A program made the position numbers and the translations under genes. Source: CAZOLI01 sp964580675 (GTDB taxonomy: Bacteria; Planctomycetota; MHYJ01; CAYXQY01). From it: a stretch of 64,000 nt of DNA. Positions 44,923 to 52,216 of this stretch are shown here, piece after piece. Numbering within the stretch: the first letter of the stretch is position 1; every line of letters begins with the position of its first letter. The notes under the pieces were generated by a model that saw only the letters and a list, made by a program, of their open reading frames with translations, was not told the DNA's origin and ran no database searches. The stretch spans positions 94,723 through 158,722 of the forward strand of contig CAZOLI010000002.1 in the NCBI GenBank assembly GCA_964580675.1, in the 5' to 3' direction.

Positions 44923-45696
44923 ATGGCGGAACCATCGACGAGTAATCGTTATGTCGTAATTATCGGGTGGGACACGTTTTCCCGAAACCTGACCCGTGAA
45001 CTGGTGAATGCGAACCGAAAAGTGGGGGTCATTACGGAAAGCCGGGATCGGGCCGAGGCGATCGAGGAAGAGTTTTCGGATGATCCCGTTGTGGTGTTGC
45101 GCCGACAGCTGACCAATTTTTCGGCATTTTCCGAAATTTCAATCGAGGATAGCAGGGAGGTTTTTGTCAACCTGGAGACCGACGAAAAGTGTCTCGTTGC
45201 CATTCTGAACATGAAGGAACTTTACGATGACCTGGAGTTTGTTGTGGTACTGGAAAATGAGGAACTGAAGAAAACGTTTCGCTCCGCCGGCGTATCGTAC
45301 GTCATCTCACGGATCGCCGTTTCCTCCCGCGTGGTGGCCAGTTACCTGTACGAAGAAGACGTGGCGAAGGTCGAGAGGGATTTGATGTCGGCCACGACCT
45401 CGTCGGACGACTACGATATACAACAATACCTCGTCACCGACAACAGTCCCTATAGAAACCAGAACTATGGGACCGTCCTGGAGGATATTCGGAATCGGTT
45501 CGACGCCCTTCTTATCGGTTTATCGGCCCAGGGAGAGAACGGGCGAACTCTTCACAAACTTCCGGACGAGGATCGAATGGTAAAGGAGGGGGATTACCTG
45601 ATCATCATGCTGCGGGGCAAAATGGAACCGAAACTTCGGGAACACCTCGGGATCGGCCAGGGCAAACAGGATTACAATCCCGGCATCGAATCGTAA
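44923..45696 (+). CDS. Soluble RCK/TrkA-type regulatory protein
   Basis: ATG 44923 with AAGGAA upstream is preferred to the adjacent GTG 44920; 257 residues. It has the TrkA-N fold (YVVIIGWDTFSRNLTRELVN) and TrkA-C-like end but no membrane helix. Its sequence resembles the cytoplasmic part of the preceding channel (both have IIVGWD-type starts and RSAG + VIxR motifs), so it is probably a duplicate that lost the pore and may co-assemble with it as a gating ring. Confidence 0.88.
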   Translation: MAEPSTSNRYVVIIGWDTFSRNLTRELVNANRKVGVITESRDRAEAIEEEFSDDPVVVLRRQLTNFSAFSEISIEDSREVFVNLETDEKCLVAILNMKELYDDLEFVVVLENEELKKTFRSAGVSYVISRIAVSSRVVASYLYEEDVAKVERDLMSATTSSDDYDIQQYLVTDNSPYRNQNYGTVLEDIRNRFDALLIGLSAQGENGRTLHKLPDEDRMVKEGDYLIIMLRGKMEPKLREHLGIGQGKQDYNPGIES

Positions 45697-45791
45697 CCAC
45701 CGGTCAATCTCGTTGAATTTTTTATCTCGCTTACGCACCCATTTTGAACAGGGAATCCATTATCACGTAATCCTGCATCAGGCACTATATT

Positions 45792-45819
45792 TTGATTCCC
45801 TCCGATAACATTGTATTCT
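45792..45819 (+). promoter_or_regulatory. Candidate promoter before the ABC-2 permease
   Basis: TTGATT (45792-45797) and TATTCT (45814-45819) are 16 bases apart. The spacer contains CCGATAAC, also seen before fliA. The start site would be about 85 bases before ATG 45912. Confidence 0.4.
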
Positions 45820-45911
45820 CTTTATGTGAAACCGGTTCGGACAATTAGTGGTCAGGAGAAGTGAATCCGAGAAGACATCTGATCATTACTCGTGTTCGGA
45901 AGTACGAATAA

Positions 45912-46757
45912 ATGTTCCGGAAAACCTCGTCCTATCTGCGAAAACTGACCGGCTTAATTACGCATCCAGTGCTCTGGAAGGAGCTGCGGGCGTCATTGAG
46001 AAGCAACGTGTATCGAAATTTTTTGCTGGGGGTCTCCGCGCTGGCCTTTCTGGTTTCCTCCGTAATGGTGTTTCTGCCCGAACCGGCCATGGAAGCATTT
46101 GTATTTATTGATGGGATGCTGGGATTGTTACAGGGATACTGGGATATCCTGGGTTCCGGAACGGTACTTTTTCTCCTATTATATGGTCTCCTTACGGTCA
46201 TTGGGACCGGATTGATTCCTCTGCACGTCTATACGTCTTTTCTTCAGGAGAAAGAAAATCGGTCCCTGGAGCTGTTGGCCCTTACTTCACAAACGGCCGG
46301 CGACATTATCACCGGGAAATTGTATGGCGGTATGGTGAAATTGCTTCTTTTGATGTTGGCTGTTTGCCCGTTTTTGTTGGTCGCGTACACAATTGGAACC
46401 GTTTCTTCGGTTTCTATATTCATGGGGCTGATCGTTCTGCTCGGTGCCGGTCTGATTTTGACGACGTTAGCATTGTTACTTGCCACCCTTACCCATTCCC
46501 GGATCTCGATGTACGCCGCCCTGTCAATACTGCTGGGGATCGCCGTGTTCGCCATCACGGCGGTGCCGCACGCGGGGGCGGGGTTGGTGTTAGAGAAAGA
46601 AAACGTACAGTGGTTTCTGTCGAAATGGCATTTTGTTCTTCCCGTTTTCCTGGTCGGGCCACTTCTCGTTTCCGGACTCTGTTATGGTTTGCACCGGCTT
46701 ATTTCCCGGGAACTATCGGCCCAGTTCAGCAGAAGCGGGATGATGGAATCCGCATAA
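45912..46757 (+). CDS. ABC-2-type membrane permease
   Basis: 281 residues with about six membrane helices. The segment FLQEKENRSLELLALTSQTA between helices is the ABC-2 permease coupling region (E-x-EN-x-S-LELLALT). Such proteins form the membrane part of exporters, with a separate ATPase; no ATPase gene is adjacent here. Frequent close relatives in Planctomycetes are known to me only in general. Substrate unknown. Confidence 0.82.
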   Translation: MFRKTSSYLRKLTGLITHPVLWKELRASLRSNVYRNFLLGVSALAFLVSSVMVFLPEPAMEAFVFIDGMLGLLQGYWDILGSGTVLFLLLYGLLTVIGTGLIPLHVYTSFLQEKENRSLELLALTSQTAGDIITGKLYGGMVKLLLLMLAVCPFLLVAYTIGTVSSVSIFMGLIVLLGAGLILTTLALLLATLTHSRISMYAALSILLGIAVFAITAVPHAGAGLVLEKENVQWFLSKWHFVLPVFLVGPLLVSGLCYGLHRLISRELSAQFSRSGMMESA

Positions 46758-47329
46758 CGTTTTCTCGATGCGTCCACCGTCTTTTTCGAGCCGCTGTCAG
46801 GTTTAGCACCGGAGGTTCTTCCCCCGTCTCATTCCGCCGGATTCCTGATCGTTTTTTGTATTCTGCGTTACGGAGGACACGTTCCCTCACCCCGCTCGGG
46901 GATCCATCCTGGGATTTGTCCACTGAACCACGGATTCATGGATGATCCAAGAAACGTAGATCCCGGTTGGATCGTCCACGAATGAGGTGGATCCCGTGGG
47001 ACGCCGCATCCACTTCGTGCATACCTCAGCATGCATCGAATGAGGTTCACGACGAATTCTGGTTTCGTTTGTCGAACAACCATTCCGTCGATAAAAGAAT
47101 CATTGGAAACCGTTTCGAAGGGTAGAATTCGTGTTATTCAGGCTATTAATTGGATAATTCTTCTTTTTCAGACAACCCGGTTCGGGCGGACCCGGATCCG
47201 GTTCAGGCCGGTCTCTCCCTCCTGGAACGTCATTTGCTCCCCTCTATGAACACGCCGGAATGCGGTCACTCTCGTTCCGGTTTCGTTTTTCACCCGATAA
47301 GATATTTACAAATTACCAGGAGGCTCGTC
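46758..47329. other. Intergenic stretch with stacked hairpins
   Basis: 572 bases with no supported gene. A 16-base inverted repeat (ATTCATGGATGATCCA at 46934-46949 against TGGATCGTCCACGAAT at 46968-46983, two mismatches) is followed by GTGGAT...ATCCAC and TGCAT...ATGCA pairs up to about 47036. The stretch could be an untranslated leader or a decayed mobile unit. The AGGAGG ribosome site of the next gene is at its end. Confidence 0.55.
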
Positions 47330-49330
47330 ATGAAACGGATTGGCATGGCGCTGATCTGTCTGTTTGTCATCACGTCGGCGGCGTTTGGCACCGGGACGCT
47401 GGTTCCCACGGATGAGGTCAACGGTACGGAGAAAACGCAGAATCAAAAACCATTTGACGTCGGGGAGGTGGACGTGGACGTCACCATCAATAACGGCATC
47501 GCCATCACAACCGTGGAGCAAACGTTCCTGAACCACGAGGATCGCCAGCGGGAGGGAATTTATTTTTTCCCCCTCCCGAAGAACGCCAGCATTTCCAACT
47601 TCGCCATGAAGATTAAGGGAAACTGGGTGACCGGCGAGGTGCTGGAGAAGAAACAGGCACGGGACATTTACGATTCGATCGTGAACAAAAAGAAAGATCC
47701 GGGACTTCTGGAGCAGGAGGATTACAAGAAGTTCAGCGTCCGTGTCTTTCCGATTCCCGCCAACGGAACCCAGCGGATTCGCATTCAGTATTATCAACCG
47801 CTTCGCAAGGACACCAATTACCGGGTGTACACGTATCCGCTCGAACGAAAGTTTAATGATGAACCGTATCGGGCCGGCGAACTCTCCGTGACGGTGGAGG
47901 TTCTGTCCGAGGCCCCGCTGAAGAAGGTGTATTCCCCGAGTCACGGGGACAGGATGACTGCTCTGAAGAACCAGAAACAGTACGTTCGGGCGAGCATCGA
48001 AGAATCCGGCGTACACCTGGATCATGATTTCGTTATTGGCTATCAACTGGAAAAGAACCAGACCCGCATGGGACTGGTGGCCACCCGGGAGAAAGGAAAA
48101 GACGGATACTTCATGGGTGTGGTTACACCGGGGATGGACCTGCAGAAGGAGAGGGAATCGGGGGTATACACTTTTCTTCTGGACGCCTCCGGAAGCATGG
48201 ACGGCGGGAAATTACAACTGGCCAAAAAGGCGCTCCGTCAGTTTCTCGGCCACCTGCAGGAACAGGATCGGATCAACATCATGCGGTTTAACGATTCCAA
48301 CAAATTCCTCGCCCGTTCTCACCTGAAGGCCACGGAGGAGAACGTTGATAACGCGAAGGCATTTCTTGAATCGATCGATGCCCGTGGTGACACCGACCTC
48401 AAGTCCGCCCTGGCCGACACGATTGACACGTATTCCGGGGACCGGAAGCACAACATCGTCATCTTTTCGGACGGCATCGCCCACGACGAAACGTACCTCA
48501 AAATGGCCACGGACGCGTCGACGTCCGTCCGCGTCTTTTCCCTGGGGATCGGCAACGAAGTGTCCCGTCCGCTCCTCAAGAGCCTCGCCGACCAGACCGG
48601 AGGACACGCCGACTTCGTGTCGGCGTCCGGAGACCTGAACCGGCGGGTCCGGCAGCTGTACACGAAATCCTCGCAGCCGGTGATGAAGGATATTTCGTTC
48701 AACGTCGAAGGCGGAGAGGTCCGGGATGTCCATCCATCGAACCTGGATCAATTGTTCGCCGGTCAACAATTGCTTCTGTTCGGTCGCTTCCGTGGATCGG
48801 GCAAGGGAAAGGCCACTCTGACGGGAACGGTAAACGGTGAGACCAAAAAAATCACCAGAACCTTTACGTTCCCGGAAAAGGCCGATAAACACAAGCACAT
48901 TGAACGTCTGTGGGCCATGGCCAAAATCCGGGACCTCCTTCAAAAGGTCCGATCCGGCGGGGAACGTCCTTCGCTGCGGGAACAAATCGTGGACCTGGGC
49001 ACGACCTATTCGGTCGTTACGCCTTACACGTCCTTCCTCGTGCTTCGAAACGAGGAGGCCTACGAGGAACGGGACATCGAGCGAAAGAATCTGAACCGGA
49101 TTCGCGAGGAACGTCAGTCCCGCCGGTCCACCCGGAAACAAATGCAGAAAAACCGGTCACAGACCGATCGCCAGGAAGATCCGTTTATGGCCGATGACGA
49201 CGGCGGACGAAGAGGCGGCGGATCCAGCTTCGGCGGTGGCGCAGGCGGCCCCATCGGTCCGTTCTTCCTTCTGCTCCTGGCCGTTCCGGCGCTTCGCCGT
49301 CTGTGGAACTGGGTCCGAAGCGACGGATAA
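47330..49330 (+). CDS. VIT and vWA domain protein with GlyGly-CTERM-like anchor
   Basis: ATG 47330 with AGGAGG upstream gives 666 residues and a clean signal peptide (MKRIGMALICLFVITSAAFG). A VIT domain lies near 30-170 (EQTFLNHEDRQREGIYFFPL, VTGEVLEKKQARDIYDSIV), then a vWA domain with MIDAS D285-x-S287-x-S289 (LLDASGSMDGGK). This is the inter-alpha-trypsin-inhibitor heavy-chain-like group, exported and usually adhesive. The C-terminus has Gly-rich sequence, GGGAGGPIGPFFLLLLAVP, a hydrophobic helix and basic residues, the layout of a GlyGly-CTERM sorting signal. The gene for the matching rhombosortase is next. Confidence 0.9.
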   Translation: MKRIGMALICLFVITSAAFGTGTLVPTDEVNGTEKTQNQKPFDVGEVDVDVTINNGIAITTVEQTFLNHEDRQREGIYFFPLPKNASISNFAMKIKGNWVTGEVLEKKQARDIYDSIVNKKKDPGLLEQEDYKKFSVRVFPIPANGTQRIRIQYYQPLRKDTNYRVYTYPLERKFNDEPYRAGELSVTVEVLSEAPLKKVYSPSHGDRMTALKNQKQYVRASIEESGVHLDHDFVIGYQLEKNQTRMGLVATREKGKDGYFMGVVTPGMDLQKERESGVYTFLLDASGSMDGGKLQLAKKALRQFLGHLQEQDRINIMRFNDSNKFLARSHLKATEENVDNAKAFLESIDARGDTDLKSALADTIDTYSGDRKHNIVIFSDGIAHDETYLKMATDASTSVRVFSLGIGNEVSRPLLKSLADQTGGHADFVSASGDLNRRVRQLYTKSSQPVMKDISFNVEGGEVRDVHPSNLDQLFAGQQLLLFGRFRGSGKGKATLTGTVNGETKKITRTFTFPEKADKHKHIERLWAMAKIRDLLQKVRSGGERPSLREQIVDLGTTYSVVTPYTSFLVLRNEEAYEERDIERKNLNRIREERQSRRSTRKQMQKNRSQTDRQEDPFMADDDGGRRGGGSSFGGGAGGPIGPFFLLLLAVPALRRLWNWVRSDG

Positions 49331-49357
49331 ACGACACAGAACCAGAACCGAACCGTC

Positions 49358-50044
49358 ATGACATCGCTTATGAACCCGAACATGGGGACAACCGGCATTC
49401 CGGACCGGAGACGGCAACGTCTCCCGGTCCGGGTGTTCCGGGTGCTTTCCGATGTGCGGTACACGGTGATTATCACCGCCCTTGTTCTCGTCCTGAACAC
49501 GGATCTCTTCCTGGACGGCGCCATTTTTGTCTCGCTTCTCGAACGTAGAGCATCCACGGATTTCCTTCCTCTCTTGCTGCTGCAATCCATTGGCGGCAAC
49601 CTTGTCCACTGGACGCCCGGTCATCTCCTCACCGACCTGACCGCTTTTGTGTTGCTCGGATGCATGTTCGAGCGACTGGGCAGAAACGAATTCGTTCTGG
49701 CATTTTTCCTGTCCGCTGTGGCAACCGGTTGCCTTGTGTTTCAGGCGCATCCGGAATTTACGGTCTACCGTGGGTTGTCCGGCGTCAACCATGGGTTGTT
49801 GGCCTGGGGCATCCTGGCCTCTCTTCGGGAGGGAAACCGGGATATGATTCTGCTCGGTCTGGCCGTTTTCGCCAAGATCCTGTATGAAACCTGGACGGTC
49901 ACCCTTGTGTTGCCCACGCACACGACGTTTGCCGTCCCCTTCGCCAGCGCTTCACATGCTCTCGGTGCCCTCGGCGGGTTGATCGCAATGTGGGCCGATG
50001 TGGGGAGATCGAAAAGCATCGACGATTTTTGGGATTCCAAATAG
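49358..50044 (+). CDS. rrtA: Rhombosortase (rhomboid-family sorting protease)
   Basis: 228 residues with about six membrane helices. The catalytic serine is S141 in VYRGLSGVNHGLLAWG and the catalytic histidine is H200 in ASASHALGALGG; HWTPGHLLTDLTAFVLLG is the other family motif. Rhombosortases cleave the GlyGly-CTERM anchors of exported proteins. It lies 27 bases after a gene whose product has such an anchor, so the two form a likely enzyme-substrate pair. The dedicated one-protease/one-substrate arrangement is inferred from adjacency. Confidence 0.87.
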   Translation: MTSLMNPNMGTTGIPDRRRQRLPVRVFRVLSDVRYTVIITALVLVLNTDLFLDGAIFVSLLERRASTDFLPLLLLQSIGGNLVHWTPGHLLTDLTAFVLLGCMFERLGRNEFVLAFFLSAVATGCLVFQAHPEFTVYRGLSGVNHGLLAWGILASLREGNRDMILLGLAVFAKILYETWTVTLVLPTHTTFAVPFASASHALGALGGLIAMWADVGRSKSIDDFWDSK

Positions 50045-50170
50045 CCCGCTACGGTGCGAACGGTGTCCGATGGAAGCAGGGAGTACCTAAACAGTACTCC
50101 ATCTTTCATCGGGAGGGAGCTATTTGTCACCAAAGCCAGAGCCCCGACCGTGAGGGAGCGGGCTTATTTC

Positions 50171-50206
50171 AAGATAAAGATAAGGATAAGGATAAAGATA
50201 AAGAGA
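50171..50206. repeat. Hexamer tandem repeat (AAGATA/AGGATA)x6
   Basis: Six consecutive hexamers, AAGATA, AAGATA, AGGATA, AGGATA, AAGATA, AAGAGA. In one frame they would encode Asp-Lys repeats, but no gene includes them. Confidence 0.85.
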
Positions 50207-50260
50207 ATGCATATCGGGGCCCGTCGTTTTCTGACACAGGGGATATACCTTCACACAAAA

Positions 50261-50385
50261 ACGTGTACTCCGCTGCCGCTCCGTGCACTACAACAGAACC
50301 CATTTCCCAACACAAAACTCCTGAAATGAAATTTCTGGGTTTGTTGTAGTGTACGCAGGACGGCAACGCCGTCCGGAGTACACGT
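50261..50385. mobile_element. MITE-like palindromic element
   Basis: The left arm starts ACGTGTACTCCG and contains GCACTACAACA (to 50297); the right arm is its inverted counterpart (50341-50385, ending CGGAGTACACGT). Pairing continues inward (GAACCCATTTC against GAAATTTCTGGGTT), so the whole 125 bases fold back on themselves. Each arm also carries a small GC hairpin (GACGGCAACGCCGTC in the right arm). One arm recurs at 41765-41811 and a decayed pair at about 50434-50535. It is too small to code for a transposase. Confidence 0.65.
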
Positions 50386-50604
50386 TATTTTTTTGACGCT
50401 GGGCCACTACTTCTTTTCGAAAACGTCATCGCTTGTGCTCCGTGCGCCACTACGAACTTCCCTCCCAACCACGCTTACAGGGACGATTGTAGTTGAGTAC
50501 GCAACGAGCGATAGCGACGTGGAGTACTCTTTTGGTACCAATGGCACGCTGATATACGCCCTAATAACTTATGGGTAAAGGCGAGACTGTAAGGGGGAAT
50601 TTAA

Positions 50605-50634
50605 AGATCAGGATCAGGATCAAGATTTTGATCA
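50605..50634. repeat. Second short hexamer array (GGATCA-type)
   Basis: AGATCA, GGATCA, GGATCA, AGATTT, TGATCA in a row. It resembles the array at 50171-50206 in unit length and purine-GAT core. Confidence 0.7.
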
Positions 50635-51021
50635 AGAAATCTCATGGGCGCTCGGATTTGGATGGCGGGGCAGAGTGGCTATCGTTACTGATGTATATAA
50701 GATTGTAAAGGCGAGGGACGTCTTCGCGACAATGCATCGGTTATCCTCTCCTGAACATATGGATAAAGGGAAGCGCTCATGTTCGGGTTTCTGGTTTGAT
50801 CTGGAAGGGACGGATTACACTTGAGGGGCGGCGATGGGACCGTGGTCGGAAACGAAGCGCCCCTGATGATCTAACTGAAAAAGACGAGAACAGATACGCA
50901 CGGGCAAGAAAGCGGAACCTAAACATCCGGAAGATTCCCCATCTCATATGGTCCTGACTTTACCGATAGAAGTTCGATGTATTCCTGCGAAAACGACAAC
51001 AAATTCGAGAATTCTTCCGTC

Positions 51022-51474
51022 TCAATTCTGCGAAGACTGGTCCCCGTCCTGGTTCGGGGTTCCGAAATCGTCATGTTCGGCATCTTCCCCATATCCCAGG
51101 AAGGGAAGAAACAGAGTGAACACAAAGACTCGTTCGGCCCGTCTGGTTTCGTTATTGCTGAGCCAGGAAAGAACAGAAGGAGGAAGAACATAGTAGTCCG
51201 TGTATTCATGCAAGAATCGACCTATTATCCAGAGGCAGAGGAGTCCGTATACAACCCCAACAAACTCCAAATTATCTCCAAAATACTTTCCGGTAATAAA
51301 AATGTCCGGATGTTCGAGTGTATATTCCACAAAAAAATAAACATAGAGCCGAAATAGATACCAGACGGTAAACAGGGACAGAAGGATGAACGCCGACCAC
51401 ATGCACCAGCCCACCGTTCTGTTTTGATTCTCTGTTCTTTTTTCGTTCAACAGACCTGGTTCAATTTCGCCCAA
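51022..51474 (-). CDS. Hypothetical membrane protein
   Basis: 150 residues from a TTG start (51474). Three hydrophobic segments are clear (WSAFILLSLFTVWYLFRLYV, FVGVVYGLLCLWIIGRFL, FVFTLFLPFLGYG), with a polar C-terminus rich in Asp and Gln. I do not recognise the family. It is one of only two genes here on the - strand and is divergent from the small membrane protein at 51721. The regular membrane pattern argues that the frame is real although it overlaps shorter frames on the other strand. Confidence 0.6.
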   Translation of the reverse strand: MGEIEPGLLNEKRTENQNRTVGWCMWSAFILLSLFTVWYLFRLYVYFFVEYTLEHPDIFITGKYFGDNLEFVGVVYGLLCLWIIGRFLHEYTDYYVLPPSVLSWLSNNETRRAERVFVFTLFLPFLGYGEDAEHDDFGTPNQDGDQSSQN

Positions 51475-51625
51475 CTCGTCTTCTACAACCGTCGTTCCTT
51501 CTTTCAGTCAGTCGTATATTGTTTAATGATGATTGAACTTCCTTTGGTCTTGTGACTGTTCAATGTTAATTTTTGATCAGGGTAGACATCAATGGGATTC
51601 CGATAGTTAGACCCCATCCAAAAAG

Positions 51626-51681
51626 TTGATTGGCGTCAACACCATCCGGTATATTACGGACAGGGATTTTTCGACGCCAAT
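51626..51681 (+). promoter_or_regulatory. Promoter overlapped by a 9-bp inverted repeat
   Basis: TTGATT (51626-51631) and TATATT (51650-51655) are 18 bases apart. A perfect inverted repeat ATTGGCGTC (51629-51637) / GACGCCAAT (51673-51681) brackets the -10 box, so it could be an operator or a leader hairpin. It precedes the gene at 51721. Confidence 0.5.
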
Positions 51682-51720
51682 TTGTCTTAAAAACATTTCA
51701 TTCCTTTGGAGGAGGACCAG

Positions 51721-51993
51721 ATGAAGGCCAATCGATTTGTGACGTATTGTTTTCTGTATAGCGGTCTTATTCTGGGGGCACACAATCTGATTACCCACGA
51801 ATTTTCATTTGCACTCCGAAGTTTGCCCCAGCTCGGTGTGGCTCTTTCAATTTTCGGATACGGAGTACTCCGTCTTGTTTATCCAGAAGAAGAAGAGAAC
51901 CCGGGAAGGTATGGATTCCAGGTATATGGACTGGTTGCTCTTTCGCTGTTCCTGACCGTCGTCTTTCTGGCACAACTTCTTCTCGTGGGATGA
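51721..51993 (+). CDS. Small membrane protein, unknown
   Basis: ATG 51721 has GGAGGAGGACC directly upstream; 90 residues. Three membrane helices can be seen (about 8-23, 33-52, 66-88) with a short acidic loop PEEEENPG. No family is recognised. It has its own promoter candidate with an inverted repeat and stands alone between a gene-poor region and clpB. Confidence 0.72.
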   Translation: MKANRFVTYCFLYSGLILGAHNLITHEFSFALRSLPQLGVALSIFGYGVLRLVYPEEEENPGRYGFQVYGLVALSLFLTVVFLAQLLLVG

Positions 51994-52129
51994 TTCCATT
52001 TCGGTTATCGTTCCGTCATCTATGATATCGCTGATGCGCGCTTTATCGGTTCTATTACCGTCTACTCTGTGTGGCGTGTCGGAATCAAAACAACCAAATC
52101 AAAATTTATAATGTCGTTGGGAAGCATGA

Positions 52130-52135
52130 TATAAT
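52130..52135 (+). promoter_or_regulatory. -10 box (TATAAT) upstream of clpB
   Basis: A perfect TATAAT lies 82 bases before the clpB start. The -35 region (about 52106-52111) is poor, and I find no sigma-32 type CCCCAT box, so the control of clpB cannot be read with confidence. Confidence 0.4.
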
Positions 52136-52216
52136 ATACACACGTTATTGCTGATTTTACGGTAAAGAATCCGTTATTTCCGCAGTTAATTTTCTTATTT
52201 TGCCCAAACGCACGTC

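Larger units (their letters stand above)
50045..51021. other. Gene-poor region with palindromic and tandem repeats
   Basis: 977 bases without a supported gene. It holds a perfect 7-bp dyad GGAGTAC...GTACTCC (50080-50100), a hexamer array, a 125-base MITE-like palindrome, a decayed relative of it (about 50434-50535), and a second hexamer array. A 50-codon open frame at 50675-50824 has protein-like sequence but no start signal or recognised family. Confidence 0.7.

Noticed and set aside
50393..50578. 61-codon frame through the decayed palindrome
   Set aside because: It is made of repeat sequence and has no initiation signal.
50675..50824. 50-codon frame in the repeat region
   Set aside because: The translation looks partly protein-like, but it has no ribosome site or recognised family and is too short to support as a gene or pseudogene.
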